Shown here one piece after another: positions 24,066 through 37,097 of a stretch of 64,000 nt of DNA. The position numbers were made by a program, and so were the translations under genes. Below the pieces are notes generated by a model, which was not told the DNA's origin, ran no database searches, and saw only the letters and a list, made by a program, of their open reading frames with translations. The DNA lies in contig JAEUWP010000471.1 of NCBI GenBank assembly GCA_018524725.1, positions 62,001-126,000 on the forward strand, given 5' to 3'. This DNA is from Podaxis mareebaensis. Taxonomy: Eukaryota; Basidiomycota; Agaricomycetes; Agaricales; Agaricaceae. The first letter of the stretch is position 1, and each line of letters starts with the position of its first letter.

Positions 24066-26223
24066 GTCGATTGTCTGGTAGTGGTGGGTCGAGAGGAAGA
24101 GAAATGGTCGAGGTAAGTATGTTATGGCTCAACGCTTTCTTTATATTTGCTCTCTGCAGTGCCATCGGCGATCTCACAATCTCGATCTCACAGATCAATC
24201 TTGGGATTCCAGGACACCGAAGCCCTGAAGCCATCTCTCGTGACGGTACCGTGACAGTCTTGTCACCACGTCACGCGTGGTCCACAGGACCAGATCGACG
24301 GGAGCCTCAAGTCAGATGTCTGCGCCCAAGCCCCATTCGGTTCCCGCCCGTACGCCTCGGTTCCTTCCCGCCCCTTCCTACCCTTACACCCTCTTGCACC
24401 CAGCGCCACACAGTTCCCATTGTTCGCTGTCTCCATTGTACCCAATACAGGAGGATCGTCAACACCGCATGCGATGACTCAACCTGGGAAGAAAGAAGCG
24501 CGCGGGAGTTGGTCGTGGGAGGTTGCCTGATTCGGGTGTTGTGTGTTTCTAGAACAAGTCTCGTTCTTCGCTCCCCACCCGGCACTCCCCACACCACCTC
24601 GCCCTTACTTTTCTTCTCTCCACTCTCAATTCCTCTCCTCTGGTGGCTTTTCGTGCCTCGCTCTAACCCTTTCCCTCCATTTCTCCCGGCATCCCCCTTG
24701 CTTTATTCCTGTCACCACAGAAATTTTCTCTGCCTATGAATATACAATAATACAACGTTTCTACTGTGCTTTTCTCTCAGTAATAGTCCCAATCTACCAG
24801 TTCCACCATCAGATATCAGTCACCATGTTTCCTTCTTTCATTCTTTACACTCTGATGGATCCAGCCCTGGGTTCGTCATCTTCCACGCATCCTGCACGAG
24901 GTGTCCAGCTACCCGGTTTTCCATGCAGCGAGGGTATGCCCTCAGCTCCAACCCTCACCAAGAAACATCTTACTCCAAGCGAGACGCTGAGAGACCCTGT
25001 CCGAGGCACAGATAGCCCGCCCCAGAACATGTCAAACCGTCTCAGCATCAATCCCCCTGTTGACAGTCGATACTACTACGTACTATCCACCCTTGATTTA
25101 CTTCGCTAGCCCCCCACGACGCTACACACCGGTGACCCAGAGCGCAGTCGTTGTGATGCATTGATGACTAGTAGCGCCCGCTCACCCCTCTAATTTTGGG
25201 TCATGTATCGTTTTGGGTAATGTCCGAGTCCGAGTCACTTCTGGACCCTCCGCCGACGGACTGCTGTGAGAGGTATTCAATACTGAGATTGGAAACAAGG
25301 GAACCCGCGTTGGTCTCGGCCGTATACCTTGCGTACACCCTGTGTACTAATTATTTCCACAGAATATTCGCTGTTGCAAATTCCCTCCGTTTTCTGAAAT
25401 GCGGGGGTATGGTTTTTCAAATTCCGCATGTGGGGAAAAAGGTGTTGTCTTCCCCATCTTTCGAAATTTCGCAGTTCATCGTGAGACTATGTTTTCCCCT
25501 TATCCGCTAACGGCGACGCACATACTCGCGGCGAGGAACGACTTTGTCCCAGTGATGTCGATGAGGGATCTTCAAGGCTCGCACCCTCCGCCACTTCCCC
25601 CGTCCATGGTCATATATTTATCTGTGCACGTTCTATTCTCCTCCACGGAACCCTCAGCTGGCATCTTGGGGCCAAGAAGGATGATAAGTTCAGCCACAAG
25701 AGTCCCTCAAGGGTCCAACAGTATTGCAGTGTGTTCCCCCCCGGTCAAGGCTCTTGACCATCACGAATCGAGGAAGCACTGTCATGCAGGATTCCAGGGA
25801 TTTACATCAAGAATCAACTCCCTACTAGCCACATGCCACGCGCCAGCGAATGGCAGTAATCAGAAACACCCCAGCAACGAACGTGGCGGGTTACTATTAC
25901 TCGTACCGCCGGTTTCTGATGAATGTCTATGGGTAGAGAAACGAAGTGTTGGCAAGGGTTCGTCGGCAGGAAGCATATGCAAGTACCACGAAACGTCCAC
26001 TTGTTCGACTTATGTGAACCATAGGCCAAGGTCTCACAAATGCCGAAAAGGTGTTCGTAGTCGAGCTGCCAGGAAGACGTATATGAATTCGGGTGAAACG
26101 GAGTACAGTGACAATGGTGTTCTGAAGCTAGAAATGCCTCCAACAGTATTGGAACTCTCGTAAGGAAAGACTCGTTATTGCTAGCTTCTCCATCCCCCTA
26201 TGAATTGCTTGCTCCGACTACAG
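24066..26223. other. Gene-poor region upstream of the Ecl1-like gene
   Basis: Contains the promoter of the Ecl1-like gene at its left end. Plus-strand pyrimidine-rich sequence (about 24540-24720) precedes a weak small gene at 24825 listed separately. Other open frames (24071-24739 plus, 25399-26163 plus, 25814-26143 minus) overlap each other on opposite strands and show no motif, so I do not call them. Confidence 0.4.
24825..25109 (+). CDS. Possible small protein downstream of a pyrimidine-rich promoter
   Basis: Unrecognised frame of 94 residues. The ATG at 24825 sits in a good context (CACCATG) and is preceded by a CT-rich tract and an A/T-rich patch, as in many fungal core promoters. The sequence starts MFPSFILYTLMDPALGSSSS and ends RYYYVLSTLDLLR. 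It is proline/serine-rich, with a short hydrophobic start and no known domain. The frame is open further upstream without a better start. It could also be part of a 5' leader or chance. Confidence 0.27.
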   Translation: MFPSFILYTLMDPALGSSSSTHPARGVQLPGFPCSEGMPSAPTLTKKHLTPSETLRDPVRGTDSPPQNMSNRLSINPPVDSRYYYVLSTLDLLR

Positions 26224-27053
26224 TTAAATAGACTGGAATCTCGCTTCATAATCGACGTCACAGGTGATGTTTTCCTCAGTCAAGGCGAATGCACCCAGAC
26301 AAATTGATCGGTCCCACCCGACCCTCTTCTGACGGAATCCAAGGCGAATAGAAGCAAATTGGTTATAGGAGACATACGAAAAACGGACATAACCATGCGC
26401 ATACATGCTTCGAGTGATTGTATCGAATAAGCATTTATTTTTAATTTTGTGCGTCGCCTCGGCAATAATGGACGCGAATCCGACGGTGGGATGGATATCA
26501 TTTTGAAGACGAAGGTAACCGCCGAAGAAGGTATCGTGATCTCTCGTAAGAGCACTTATAATTGGCGAGTCCAGCGACGCCAGGGGGCTCACACGAGCGG
26601 TCAAGCGAGGGTGCAGGGAAGCTCTGACTTGTTCGTTGATCACTGGATGTATCGTGGACGGATCGATATCTGGAGTCTCTGGTAAGCCACTGAGAATAAT
26701 AGCAAGAAACATATCATCCACTGATTGATTGACTGCATGTAAGAGCACCGCACCTTCATTGACCCGCCGCTGCCAGAGTGTGGCGTTGAACAGAAGGGAA
26801 CCTCGAGCAAGGGAATCGAAAAACAAGGACGGACCGGTCTCCTCTCAACCGAGATCAAACAAGACATCAAGATGCCATCCATCATGCTACTTATCATCAC
26901 GTCCTCCCAGCGGCCATCTTCGAATAACACAACAGGGATGCGTTGCAATCTGCTGGAGCCTGGTAAAGATGGATTCCGGTACGGTGTAACGGATTTAAAG
27001 CCACTTTTCTCTCCTGTTTGCTCTTCCCTGAACAGTCTCCATCGGCCACTAAA
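26224..27053 (-). CDS. Unrecognised protein, at least two exons, 5' end not resolved
   Basis: I do not recognise the family. The longest exon (26224-26841) encodes ETGPSLFFDSLARGSLLFNA, TLWQRRVNEGAVLLHAVNQS, VDDMFLAIILSGLPETPDID, and ends DVDYEARFQSI. An upstream exon (about 26901-27053) reads WRLFREEQTGEKSGFKSVTP, YRNPSLPGSSRLQRIPVVLF, EDGRWED; a 59-nt GT-AG intron (26842-26900) joins them in frame as EDGRWED-ETGPSLFF, which removes a stop codon and is my main reason to call a gene. Further upstream a minus-strand frame near 27540-27670 (GIYFSLTIHFSHIAFWNGMW) is hydrophobic and might belong to the same gene, but I could not connect it. Codon use looks coding-like throughout. Confidence 0.42.
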
Positions 27054-29977
27054 CTATGCTGCCGTTAGAATATGAAAAGGGATGCCATTCCATCGCTATC
27101 CCGGGTAGGATACTCCGTACACATATAACCAGATTTGGTTGTTCTCGAAACTCACCATTGTATAGGGCGCATTATAGTCTGGGGCTCTCGCTTTACAACC
27201 CGCACCCCCATTGTTCTCATCAGCTTCATTATCACCATCGTATCAATTGATCCCGTTCGAAGAGGATCTACACATACCATTACTACCCAGTTGGGGGGAC
27301 AATGGGAATCGAATCTATTCCTGTATCGCCCACGTAATGTCATTTCCTGGAAAAATCAGCACTACAACCAGGAAGGAGAGGCCAACGAGACCAGCCTAGG
27401 TCCCGCCTTCTATTCGCAACTCGCACGAGCGCGCTTCTAGAAATGAGTAAACACAGGTGTCCAGATTTATTGTCCCTTCATCTGTTTGAAGTCGCTTCGA
27501 GAGGTTCTAGGAGAGAGTGGACGTGTCATCAGCTTTTAGTAGCAGATTTGATTTGATACCGGTTAACAGGAACGGGGCGATCCACATGCCGTTCCAAAAG
27601 GCAATGTGAGAAAAGTGAATAGTTAGCGAGAAGTAAATTCCTGCAATAGCACGAACCTGCAATGCTGTGCTTATTGTCGGTGACTAGAAAGCGAGAGCCA
27701 GCAGGAACATCCGCAACTGCCCAATATGGAGAGTGGGCTCGCAGTGCAAAGGGTAAGACACATGTCCGATCAGGGCGACTATGGGAAACTCCCTCGCTTA
27801 ATTCTCGAATTGGCTGAAGTGAGCAAGTCGTTGGCCCGTACCGAGAAACGGCCATATAACCCCTATGAAATTGTTTCCAAGTGGTTTATGGAATCGTTAC
27901 CTTAACCCAATGTGTTGGGAGAAGGATGCGGAGATCTGGTGGTTTTCCTATACTCTGGGGTGCTTCGCGTGGGCGTGCGAGTATATCGTTGTTCATTTGT
28001 TACCTAGGACGATCCTCCAGTCGTTCGATAAGAAAGGTGATCCTGTACATCAAGTCTAGAACCAAATCAAGGGAAAATGGGTAGGACAATCAATTCCCTG
28101 GAGGACCTGCGGGACAACCGCTGTCGAGTGTTCTTCACTTAGCACTTTTCGTCTATGGTACCCCAGCGATCTGATCAATTACAGCTTCGAGCGAGTAAAA
28201 ATGAAATCATCCCTAGCTTCTATGCCACCGGCTTATCAGTTCTTCAACCAGCAGCAGCAACAGCAACACATCCCTCCATCAGATTGGCCTGTCAGACAGA
28301 CTATCTAATATGATATATGGATTCTGGTGTCGGATTGCATCACCAGAGGATCACGAGTGGGTGAAGTCTGTGGCTTATTTTGAGCTGGATGTGCACATGC
28401 GCCCAATGAAAGAAATGAGAGTTATCAGTAGGTTTCTGTTGGTTTCCACCAGAAACTCGAGAAGGCTTCTTTTCACTGAAATGGCAAACTCGACCATGAT
28501 GGGCTGATGGATGAAGGCGGAGTTTGGTAGCGTAGCGTCTTTAGGTCGGCGCCGCCGCCGCCGCCGACGAGAAGCAGCAGAGGAAAAAAAAAACATAGAG
28601 TGATAGAGAAAGAGCCTTCAGTAGGCAAGGCTCGACTCGAAAGCTCACAGAGGACCCTAACTGGGTAACGCTTTCCAAGGCTTTGCATAATTTGAGCGAA
28701 CAGCAGCATGATTTACGTCCAGGAGCAAGACAGTCCGAAACGGCGGGGTCCTAATGCTCATCATCGTCTGAGGAAGTATGACTTGCCATTGTCAGATGGC
28801 CACGATCACGGACTTGTGGCTGTCTCTTGGTGTGTTCCCAGGGCGGGCGAAAAAGAGGGGAATGGGACCTAGAGACCCTTGTTGTACACTGCCGGATTTA
28901 GTGACACATGAGAAAGGGTCCCTACGCTTCTGTTTCCTCGAAGACAACAGGCCCCCTCCAATTTGGGAGCTGTTCGCACAGACGCGCGGACATGATAGAC
29001 TGATGGCCTTTACTTGACCCATAAACGGATGGTGTAAACGCCCCATCAGAAAATAACAGCGTCGTCGCATCAACCGAATTCTCCGTTCTAAAACGGCATC
29101 TAGTGCAGCGTAACATGTGCAGGCGCATGTCCCATTTGAAGGGGTCGTGTGACGGATCTGGACTTTTGGAAGTTCTGGCGAAGACATTGTCGTAACGCAG
29201 GGCTACCAAGCAGCCAGATACCAAGTGATACACGGCTCGTGGGACGGACTATTTCGAGCACCCGAAAGCAGGGCGGACATAGTTGGTTGGTCCAGCAAAA
29301 ACTTCCTCTGCGGACCGCCCATTTTCGCGGGAGAAGCCAGGAAGTCGGGGCAATTTGCGACAATGACAAGCAACAGCAAAGTAGAGTCTGGAACGCAGCC
29401 TTACAGGGTGACGCTTCTCGTGTAAATCATTGCTTGATATGTTGAAACACTCCTATTTCGCGGGGTTCGAAACCCGACTTCCGAACACCAATATGCAAAG
29501 TTGTCAAGCCGCCGGTCGCTTAAAAATGTTTGGGAAATTCGAAGTTCAGCGTGGTTCCATCTGGTTCCACAGAGGAGATTAAAAAACTTCCTTTTTTTAA
29601 TTTCAAATATTTAAATGAGCGCTCCCAGCACCAAATATATGCACTCCATAGAGACGGAGCGATTTATGAGCGTAGGTTAGCATGCTGTTCCCACTGTCAC
29701 TTGCTCCGACAGATTGCATACGCCCATGGAGTGGTTCCGGATTTCGGGGCGCGCAGCAGTAGTGGAGATTGCGAGTTTTCGGACAATAGGTGCTACGGCC
29801 CCGACACGGAGGAAAGAAAATAGACGAGTTGGCGCCAAGCGAGCGTGTCAACATGGGGTAAAAATATAGATCCAGGCATTAGCAAACCGTAACAATAACT
29901 ACCGGACGTTCCGTTGCAGGTTGAGGCGACGGGGGAAGACAACATCTACATATCAACGTTCCGACATAACATACTAA
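27054..29977. other. Poorly resolved region between the unknown gene and Shr3
   Basis: Contains scattered coding-like pieces on both strands without a coherent gene: a hydrophobic minus frame near 27540-27670, a plus frame at 27865-28059 (EIWWFSYTLGCFAWACEYIV), a 35-codon plus frame at 28201-28308 with a glutamine run (YQFFNQQQQQQHIPPSDW), a GCC-repeat at about 28550-28568, and a minus frame at 28922-29233. A palindromic TTCGAA motif at 29464-29470 is not a tRNA. Nothing here can be named. Confidence 0.35.
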
Positions 29978-30901
29978 TCACTGGTCCTTCTTAGTACTGG
30001 CATCTGATGCTTTCTTTTCTTTTTCCACCCTGGCGAGCTCACGGGCTTCTTGCCGCCGTGCATACTCTTGTCCCGCCTGGAGACAAGGGTCAACAACCAG
30101 GCATCCACAGCAACGGGGGTAGAGAGGTAGAATATCAAATGGATAAAAGAAGAGGAGGGATAAAAGGAATATGATCCCGCACCTGGAGCGTTAACACAGC
30201 TAGGAGGCAAGCCACAATGATCACGTTCCCTGCACAGAGGACACTCAGTGCTTCCACCTGGACTTCTCGCGTTTCGCCTTCGATAGGGGTCACGATTGTT
30301 CGCAGGGAGGGTATCGTTACCGTAAGATACACCGCGACACTGAAAACAAAAGCAGCTATCGGCGGAATTGGGACGTTCAACGTGAGCGGACGGAGCGGAA
30401 GTACCGAAAATGTCTCGATGGAAACGCACCCAGGCTTGAACCATCAAAGAACATCGCGCTCTCATCCCATTTGTGTAATTTTGAAACTGTGCCCAAGAGC
30501 CCTATGGCAATCATTGCGTGAAGCAGGGCCTGTAAAACCGGAGGTCACACGGGCGTCAGAATGGGCGTTGGATGGCAGGAACCCGTGAGGCTCGGTGGTA
30601 CCTTGATAGCAGGCGGAGCGTTGTAGAATGTCGCATAAAACTGGAAGCCGTCTGCGACGACCTCATCGGTCAGCCCCGCGGACCCCCACAAGACCCGATG
30701 GTCAACGTTGAAACAGATGAACAGAATCCCTATAATGCGCCCAGGGATAGGTAACAAAAAAGGTGGCACGGGAGGTATAACCAGTTCATTGGAAGCGTGG
30801 AGCACTTAGCAACCGGAATGACGAACACGAATGAGCAACCAGGGATTCTCACCTAGAAAGAAGGATACGGGTGCTAGAACAGCCGCTTGTTTGAAGCCCA
30901 T
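29978..30901 (-). CDS. SHR3: Shr3-type amino acid permease chaperone
   Basis: ER membrane chaperone that helps amino acid permeases fold and be packaged into COPII vesicles. Starts MGFKQAAVLAPVSFFL at 30901; after introns reads GILFICFNVDHRVLWG, DGFQFYATFYNAPPAIK, ALLHAMIAIGLLGTVSKLHK, WDESAMFFDGSSL, AAFVFSVAVYLTVTIPSLRT, LSVLCAGNVIIVACLLAVLT, LQAGQEYARRQEARELARVE and a charged tail ending STKKDQ at 29978. Four membrane segments followed by a cytosolic charged tail match yeast Shr3 in layout and in the second-helix/third-helix motifs. About 200 residues, five exons. The antisense frames at 30217-30588 and neighbours are shadows. Confidence 0.87.
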
Positions 30902-31399
30902 GGATCTGAGTGAAGGTGAAGGAGGTGAGGTTCAAGGTCGAGCCGACTCGTTACCGGGCGCTTCAACTGCCAGCGGGATCAGCCAGAGTTCATTTGATGT
31001 GATGTGATGTCAACACCGCTTATGCTATATCTTCAATGTTTCCTGGGAGGCCTCTAACTCCATGTACGCTGATTTCATTTTATGAGCTTCATATGGGCAC
31101 CGCAACTGTCGAACCGGATGCGCAATAAACTTGGTCCTACCCAATTACTAACACAAAGACAGAGAAAATGTCCACCAAAGAGCGTGAGAACACAATTAAA
31201 AAAGAAACACAAGCTACATCGCAAAGGCGAGATGGTATCAAGAAGTGGTATATACGGAGAAAAAATCTCTGGGACAGCGAAGAACAAACCATGGGCCAAA
31301 ATTCATCCTTTCATTCGTTCATTCAATCAATGACGTTCAACGTGGAATATCGTAGATGGAATGTGGCAAGTGGGAACGAAACCAAAGGAATCGTCAAAA

Positions 31400-34300
31400 T
31401 CATTCCACAGAAGGCGCAGCAGTGTCTACAGTTCTCGAAGGCGAATGTTGCGGCCGCGGAGACATAGGCAATCCAATAACACCCCCAGCTCCGTGTACCT
31501 TCGAATACCTATTATTTCCCCGGCTAGGAGTAAGTGCCACATTCACATTGAGCCCTTTACTGCTCGCGGCCTGTGCCGCCTTTGACATCCGGGGTGTATC
31601 CGGCGGACTGGCCCGCATGGGGGTTTGTTGTTGTGCTTGTTGTGGATGGAGGTGGTGTTGGGATTGTTGCTGCTGCTGCTGCTGGAGCTGATCACCATCA
31701 CGTATGGGCGTCGTGACTGACCCGGACCCGGAAATCGATATCGATACCGACTCGGCTGTCATCTCCCCATCACCAGTTGTCTCTGTCCCACTTTCATCCT
31801 GCACGGAGTAATCGTCCGCATCGGATTGCGTATCATCCGCGGGTGCTAAATTTAAATCAAGGCAAGGTAAAAGAAGCACAGCGCCCCCCTCGGTCAGTAC
31901 CCGAGCCCGAATGCACACAATTTCCGAGAAACGACATACTGTTCAAGCTACGTCCAGCTAGTCCGAGAACTTGGTCAGCAGCCGTGCCAGAGTACTGTCG
32001 GCTGTTCCTCCTCAACACATCATCTCCCTCTCCACCTGTGCCTTCGCCACAAGCGTCGCTGTCACTGAGATCCTTCCCAGCATCAACGTTGAATACGCGG
32101 TTAAACTCTCCCAACATCAGACTGAACACGCCAGCGGGTATTCCGAGGGTGGGAGAGAACACGATACCAACGTTCCGCATCGTCATTTTGTTCACGCTTG
32201 CGTTCTGAACGATAAGGATCAAATGCGCTGTCAGTGCGCGTAGGAGGCTATAATTCGCGAGTGGGAGCGAGGCTATGAGATGGGAAAGTTCTTTTATTCG
32301 TTCTTGTGGGTCGACAAAGTCTGTGCACCGGGCCTGAGTAGGAGTGAACCAGTAAGGGGGCGGGGTGAAGACGCACCGATGACCGACAAGAACCTGAAGT
32401 GCAAGTCTCGGGTAAGAATACTTGCAGGCAACTCGCGCAGGTAACTCTTGAGCAGTCCCGCAATTGCATGAGGGTCCCAGTACTCATCACTCGCCAACAA
32501 ATTCACGTCGCCCTCTACAATCACTCATCAGCTCTGTGCCAAAAGAAGCAAGTAAGAATCAACAAGACGCACCAGCATTAAACCTGTCCTTCAAGCTCTT
32601 GATAACCGCCGAGCTCCCACTCAACCTATAAATCCCCTCCTCCTGATCTGCCTTCTTCGCCTCAAGGTATTCGATCGACCTAAACACAATCGACGGCAGA
32701 TTGCATATCTGCGAAACCTCAAGACTCTCTTCCAACGGTACGCCAAATACGGCTCTTGGGATAACGACGGGCTGCTTCTCCCCTACATAAAGAAAAGAGG
32801 GGGTCATAAGTAAAGTCCAAAGATGGATGGGACAAGCCGTACTGACCATTCGCTCTCCACCCAGGCCAAAATCTCGACCTCGCTTTTTCACGTCTATCAC
32901 TTCCACCGGACGTATTCTCCTCTTTCTCCTTCTCCCTGTCCTTCCCAAACTTGAACCCAGACGGAATCGGCGTCCCGTTAAGCGGCCCAGAAATCTTGAC
33001 CTTGGTACTACTACTCGCAGCGTCCATCTTCTCTGGCGAAGCCGACCTCAAGTCCGAATTTGCATTAGCATTATTCGTTGCTGAGTTATTGTTACTATTG
33101 CTATTATTGGGTGGAGGGTGGAGCGATTTCCGGCTTTCGTTTCGATGCCGTTCAGGTGACTTGGAGGCTTTCCTCCTATCTGGGGTCTCCATCATTCCTC
33201 CGTTACCAGCACCAGCACAATGTCCTAACGCGGAATTTGGTCTCTGGCCAATAACATCTACAGCCGTAGCAGTGGACGACAACGGTGACGAATCCGGTAG
33301 ACTCGACGGAAGGCCCTGTAGTCTATCCAAAACCCTCCTTGCGTTCAGGTTATTCTGGTTCCCTTGGCCTTGACTCTGAGGGAAGTTCTGGCTCTGGGAG
33401 GAAGAAGCACGTTCAACCGGTGAAGGCTCTCCCATTGACTTGACGGGACTTGCGGAGCGATTGGTGTTCGAGTTATTAGGATTGTTGTACTCATCCACGT
33501 TATACGGGGTGGAGAACAGCTTGGCATTGTTCGAGTCTTGTTGGAGCTGTGAGAGCGGGACGGCCGCGGTTTTTGAGATTGATATCTCCTCCTTTGACAC
33601 ACCACGCGACGGAGGGTGTTTCCCCGTGCTTCCGTGTTGCTGTTGCTGTGCAGAGGACGATGATGAGGCAGGCCCGTAGTTGAGTGGCTCCTCACTATAC
33701 ACCCCTGTGAAATACCTCACGAGCATGTCAACCCATGCATCTCGCTCCTCGTCACTCTCCGCACACAGTACGTGTCGAGGATGACTCCCACCCGGGCCTT
33801 TCTTCGCTTCTACGATCAGGAATGCGTGACGATACTCTTTTTCGTCATCATTGCCCGAATGTCTGTCTGTGCGTTGTTGGCGGCCGATCTGGGCGCCTGT
33901 GATCGTGATTGAACCTAAATGGGTACCGCCGCGCTGCGGAAGTAAGATTTCGATGTTAATCATCAGCATGGAAGGTCAAAGTGGAGTCGAACGTACGGAT
34001 TCATAGTACTCTAACACGGGGCCTTGGAGAACGAAGTACCGAGTCTTCCAACCACCAAAGTTCTTGCCACGTTTCGTGAGGTAACCCTCCTTGTGCCCAG
34101 CTTGCATGACAGGTTGGCGAGTCTCACGAACGATGTCTGACGTCAAGAATGCAATGACTTCGTCATTGTTCTTCACCGGCAGCTTTACGAGCGACTGGAG
34201 GTACTGCTCCAACACCGCCTACCAAAATCAGCGTCAATACGATGCAAATTTATCAAAGAAGCCGATACACACCTTCCGCTGATCGACCTTGGCGGGCGCA

Positions 34301-36702
34301 TGATCCCTCCACAGCTTACCCTCTGGTAAGTTAACAATCCGCTTCCCAATTGACTTCCCTACACTTGCGCGGACCCTCGAATCCAGCCCGACTACATCCG
34401 AATACATCTTCTCCACCTTCCACGGCTCCTTCCCATTTCCCGGGTTCACGACAATGACAAACGAGAGGACTTCTTTGCCCCGATCATTAGGGCGGACGTG
34501 TGAATGAGTGACAGTTACAGCTGTTGTTGGGAGGTCAGAGGAAAGGAGGGGTAGAGCGCGGTATTGATCATGGTCTCGGTCTCGCCGAGGTATAGATTCC
34601 ATGGATGCCAGTGTGGATGAGGTTATCGTGGTTGTAGTTGAACTCATAAACGATTCGGGCTGTTGTCTTTCAGAAGGCCGGGAATCTATGCGTGGAGGTA
34701 TTAGGGCAGCTGGATGCGCTTGGTGTTGCGGAGGGTGTGATGGTGGAGGTGAACCGGTGGAGTAGTTCAACTGCTCGCTGGACATTAATTGTTGTGGTTG
34801 CTGCTGGATCTGATGTTGATATTGATTTTGTTGGGTTTGATGCTGGGCCTCGGGTTGAGTGTGCGGCTGGTGGTGAGGCTGAGGCTGAGGCTGGGACTGA
34901 GGCACAGATGACACCGCGGGATTGTTAATCAGCGGCTGATGGGTCCCGGGTGGGACATGGCCAAGTTTGGCTGTCTGATCGAATGCAGTATCGGATGCTT
35001 GCCATTGGGGTAGAGTGGTAGTAGAAGGATAAGGGGTCTCTTCTGGAACACCCCACGTTTGTCCTCGTTCTTGACCTGGTACTTGACCTTGACCCTGGGT
35101 TTGCGCGGTGTCAGCGAAAGGGTTGACGAACATGGGAAGGTGAGCGTGTGGTTGCTGTTCAGACGGTGTTGTCGCGCTGATATTGGTAAGGGCGCTAGTT
35201 GATTCCTGTGTGCCTGATTCGGTCGATTTGGACTTCTCTTGAACTGATCCAAAGTCTGTTTCATCTCCATCTAGTTCCTCACCCTCGGATTCGTCGGATT
35301 CGTCGTCTCCCAGGTCGAGAAATTCTGCATTCTGACCAGCTGATTCGCTTTGCTGTTGGGGAACGAGGTTGGAAGAGACTTTGGGTTTGGACGTGGTAAA
35401 TGCGTCGACTTGAGGGCTCGGGACAGGTGAATCGACCATATTGACGATGTACTGTCTAGCTTCGTCGGGAAGGGTTATGCGAGAGCTACGTGTATCGACC
35501 GCTGAAAACAAAGGCCGGGTCTCAGGAATGGCTGACAGGGTATTATTCTGTGCTTGGGTCTGAAGACTGGATGTTTGAGGAGTGGCGGGTGACATTGTTA
35601 TCTGGATAGATGACATTGGTGGTGCAGTTTGAGCATCATGACGGGGTTGTCCTTGCGTTGGGGTATACATCGAGGAATTGTGGTGACCATGAGATGTCGT
35701 AGTTGCAGGTGTTGCAGTATTGAGATTAGTGCCAGACGTGACACTACTGACACTTTCAGCAATGCTCCCTTTTCGGTACTGCAGAGGGCGGGTGTTCGAA
35801 AGAGGATGTGCGGTAGTGGCAGATTGTTCCTCTGGCGTGGAAGTTGACGCGGAAGCAGGCATTGAAAGGGATTCTGAACGTTGTGGGACAATGAGCGGAG
35901 TGGGAGAGGGTCGTTGAGACTTCGATGGGGTTGACGGGAAAGTCGTGGTCGGCGCAGAAGCGGGAGGCGGCGGTGGAGGTGGACTCTGGGAACGTGAATT
36001 TGAGGAGGGACTCAGACTCTGGTTGAACGCAAGTGAAGTGTCGTGATTGCGGTGAGATAGCGGCTCGTGCGAGCGTGAGGAATGGAGTTGGTGTGGTTGC
36101 TGAAGATGCCGTGGGGTAGCTGTACAAAGATACCGTTGGTACGGAATTAATACGGAGAGCATAATAATCTACCGTTATCATCTGAATTGTGTCGTGCAAT
36201 GGGGTTTCGCGGATTTGGTGAAGCATCCTGGTTGGAACCATTTGGAGCGTCGATGCTAGGTCTGGTCGTACGATCGCTGGCTTTTTGGCGTTTGCTCTCA
36301 ACGGTTCCGCCTAGGGCAGCTACCTTTGCTTTGTAAGAGTCGCGCTCCCCTCTGATTCTTTCGAGCTCCTTGAGGATCTGGTTATAGCCTGAACGCTGCT
36401 TTTCGATGAGCTTCCAGAGCTGGGTATTCTGAGCCGAGAGGATGTTGCGCTCGTTGACGGCCTGCTCTAAAGCGGCAATTTTGGGGTCTTCTGCACCCTC
36501 ATGTTGTTTAAGGAGAGATTGTGGTGTGATTGCCTGAGAGTTGGAAAGAGAGGTTGCTGAGGATGAGTGCAGAGAGGATGAGGAGACGGATGGGGAGGTG
36601 AAGGAACGATGTGGTGTTGGTGCGCTTGGGGAGGGGTGGATTGAGTTGGGAAATGGGAGTCTGTCTCTGTCCCTTTCGCGGGTCGGAGTCGCTGAGGCCA
36701 TG
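31400..36702 (-). CDS. BEM3: PX-PH-RhoGAP protein (Bem3 type)
   Basis: GTPase-activating protein for Rho/Cdc42 GTPases in polarity. Starts MASATPTRERDRDRLPFPNS at 36702; upstream in-frame sequence lacks an ATG. Domains in order: coiled coil (IAALEQAVNERNILSAQNTQ), long Ser/Pro/Gln-rich linker, PX domain (GKEVLSFVIVVNPGNGKEPW, VNLPEGKLWRDHAPAKVDQR), PH domain (KEGYLTKRGKNFGGWKTRYF; ESDEERDAWVDMLVRYFTGV), second low-complexity linker, RhoGAP domain with the arginine finger in EEGIYRLSGSSAVIKSLKDR and helix motifs LLKSYLRELPASILTRDLHF, KMTMRNVGIVFSPTLGIPAG, and a Gln-rich tail coded by a CAG repeat near 31656-31690. Ends TAAPSVE. Over 1,400 residues in about nine exons. It matches Bem3 architecture; which Rho it acts on cannot be read from sequence. 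Confidence 0.93.
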
Positions 36703-37097
36703 GGTGTAGTAGCAAAATGATCAACGACCTTGGTCGTCTTGTCACCGATATTCCAAACCACGTGACTCCTCTTCCTCCCCACAAAACTCGTCGGCTACCT
36801 CGGTCAATTTCACGCCTCGCATGCCACCTCATGTCTGTCACTGAGAGATAGCTATCTGTCTTAGCGTACACTATTCTCGTTCTTGACACCATCACCTCTG
36901 CATTACATCTATTAACTCCTCCCCATCAATCCCATCAGGGACAGCGGTCCGCCAGGCTCTCCGCGCCCACCTCTCTCTTGTCCGCCTCTCTTCTTTACTC
37001 CTCTCTTCTTATTTATCTTTCGTGTGATTTCGGACTACAGTTTGTAATCTCCCCTTGCACTCACTAGTTCCAGTCATCCTCCTGCTCCTACGATCCC
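36703..37097. promoter_or_regulatory. Divergent promoter, RhoGAP and serine dehydratase
   Basis: 395 bp between divergent start codons. On the plus strand a strong CT-rich tract (about 36970-37020) lies shortly upstream of the serine dehydratase start, as is common in basidiomycete core promoters. No specific factor site recognised. Confidence 0.5.

Noticed and set aside
24071..24739. 222-codon plus-strand frame next to the Ecl1-like gene
   Set aside because: Overlaps opposite-strand frames, is dominated by pyrimidine-rich sequence and has no domain; likely promoter/leader DNA.
28550..28568. GCC trinucleotide repeat
   Set aside because: Too short to be more than a simple repeat and not inside a supported gene.
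29461..29475. GGTTCGAAACCC resembling a tRNA T-loop
   Set aside because: Neither strand gives a proper T-stem, acceptor stem or A box at the right distance.
32951..33373. 140-codon plus-strand frame with a leucine-rich, membrane-like start
   Set aside because: Antisense to the Ser/Asn-rich linker of the RhoGAP; the leucine run is the complement of the AAT/AAC repeat.
36703..36782. Upstream extension of the RhoGAP frame to 36782
   Set aside because: The extension begins at a GTG, not an ATG; the first ATG is at 36702 in a good context.
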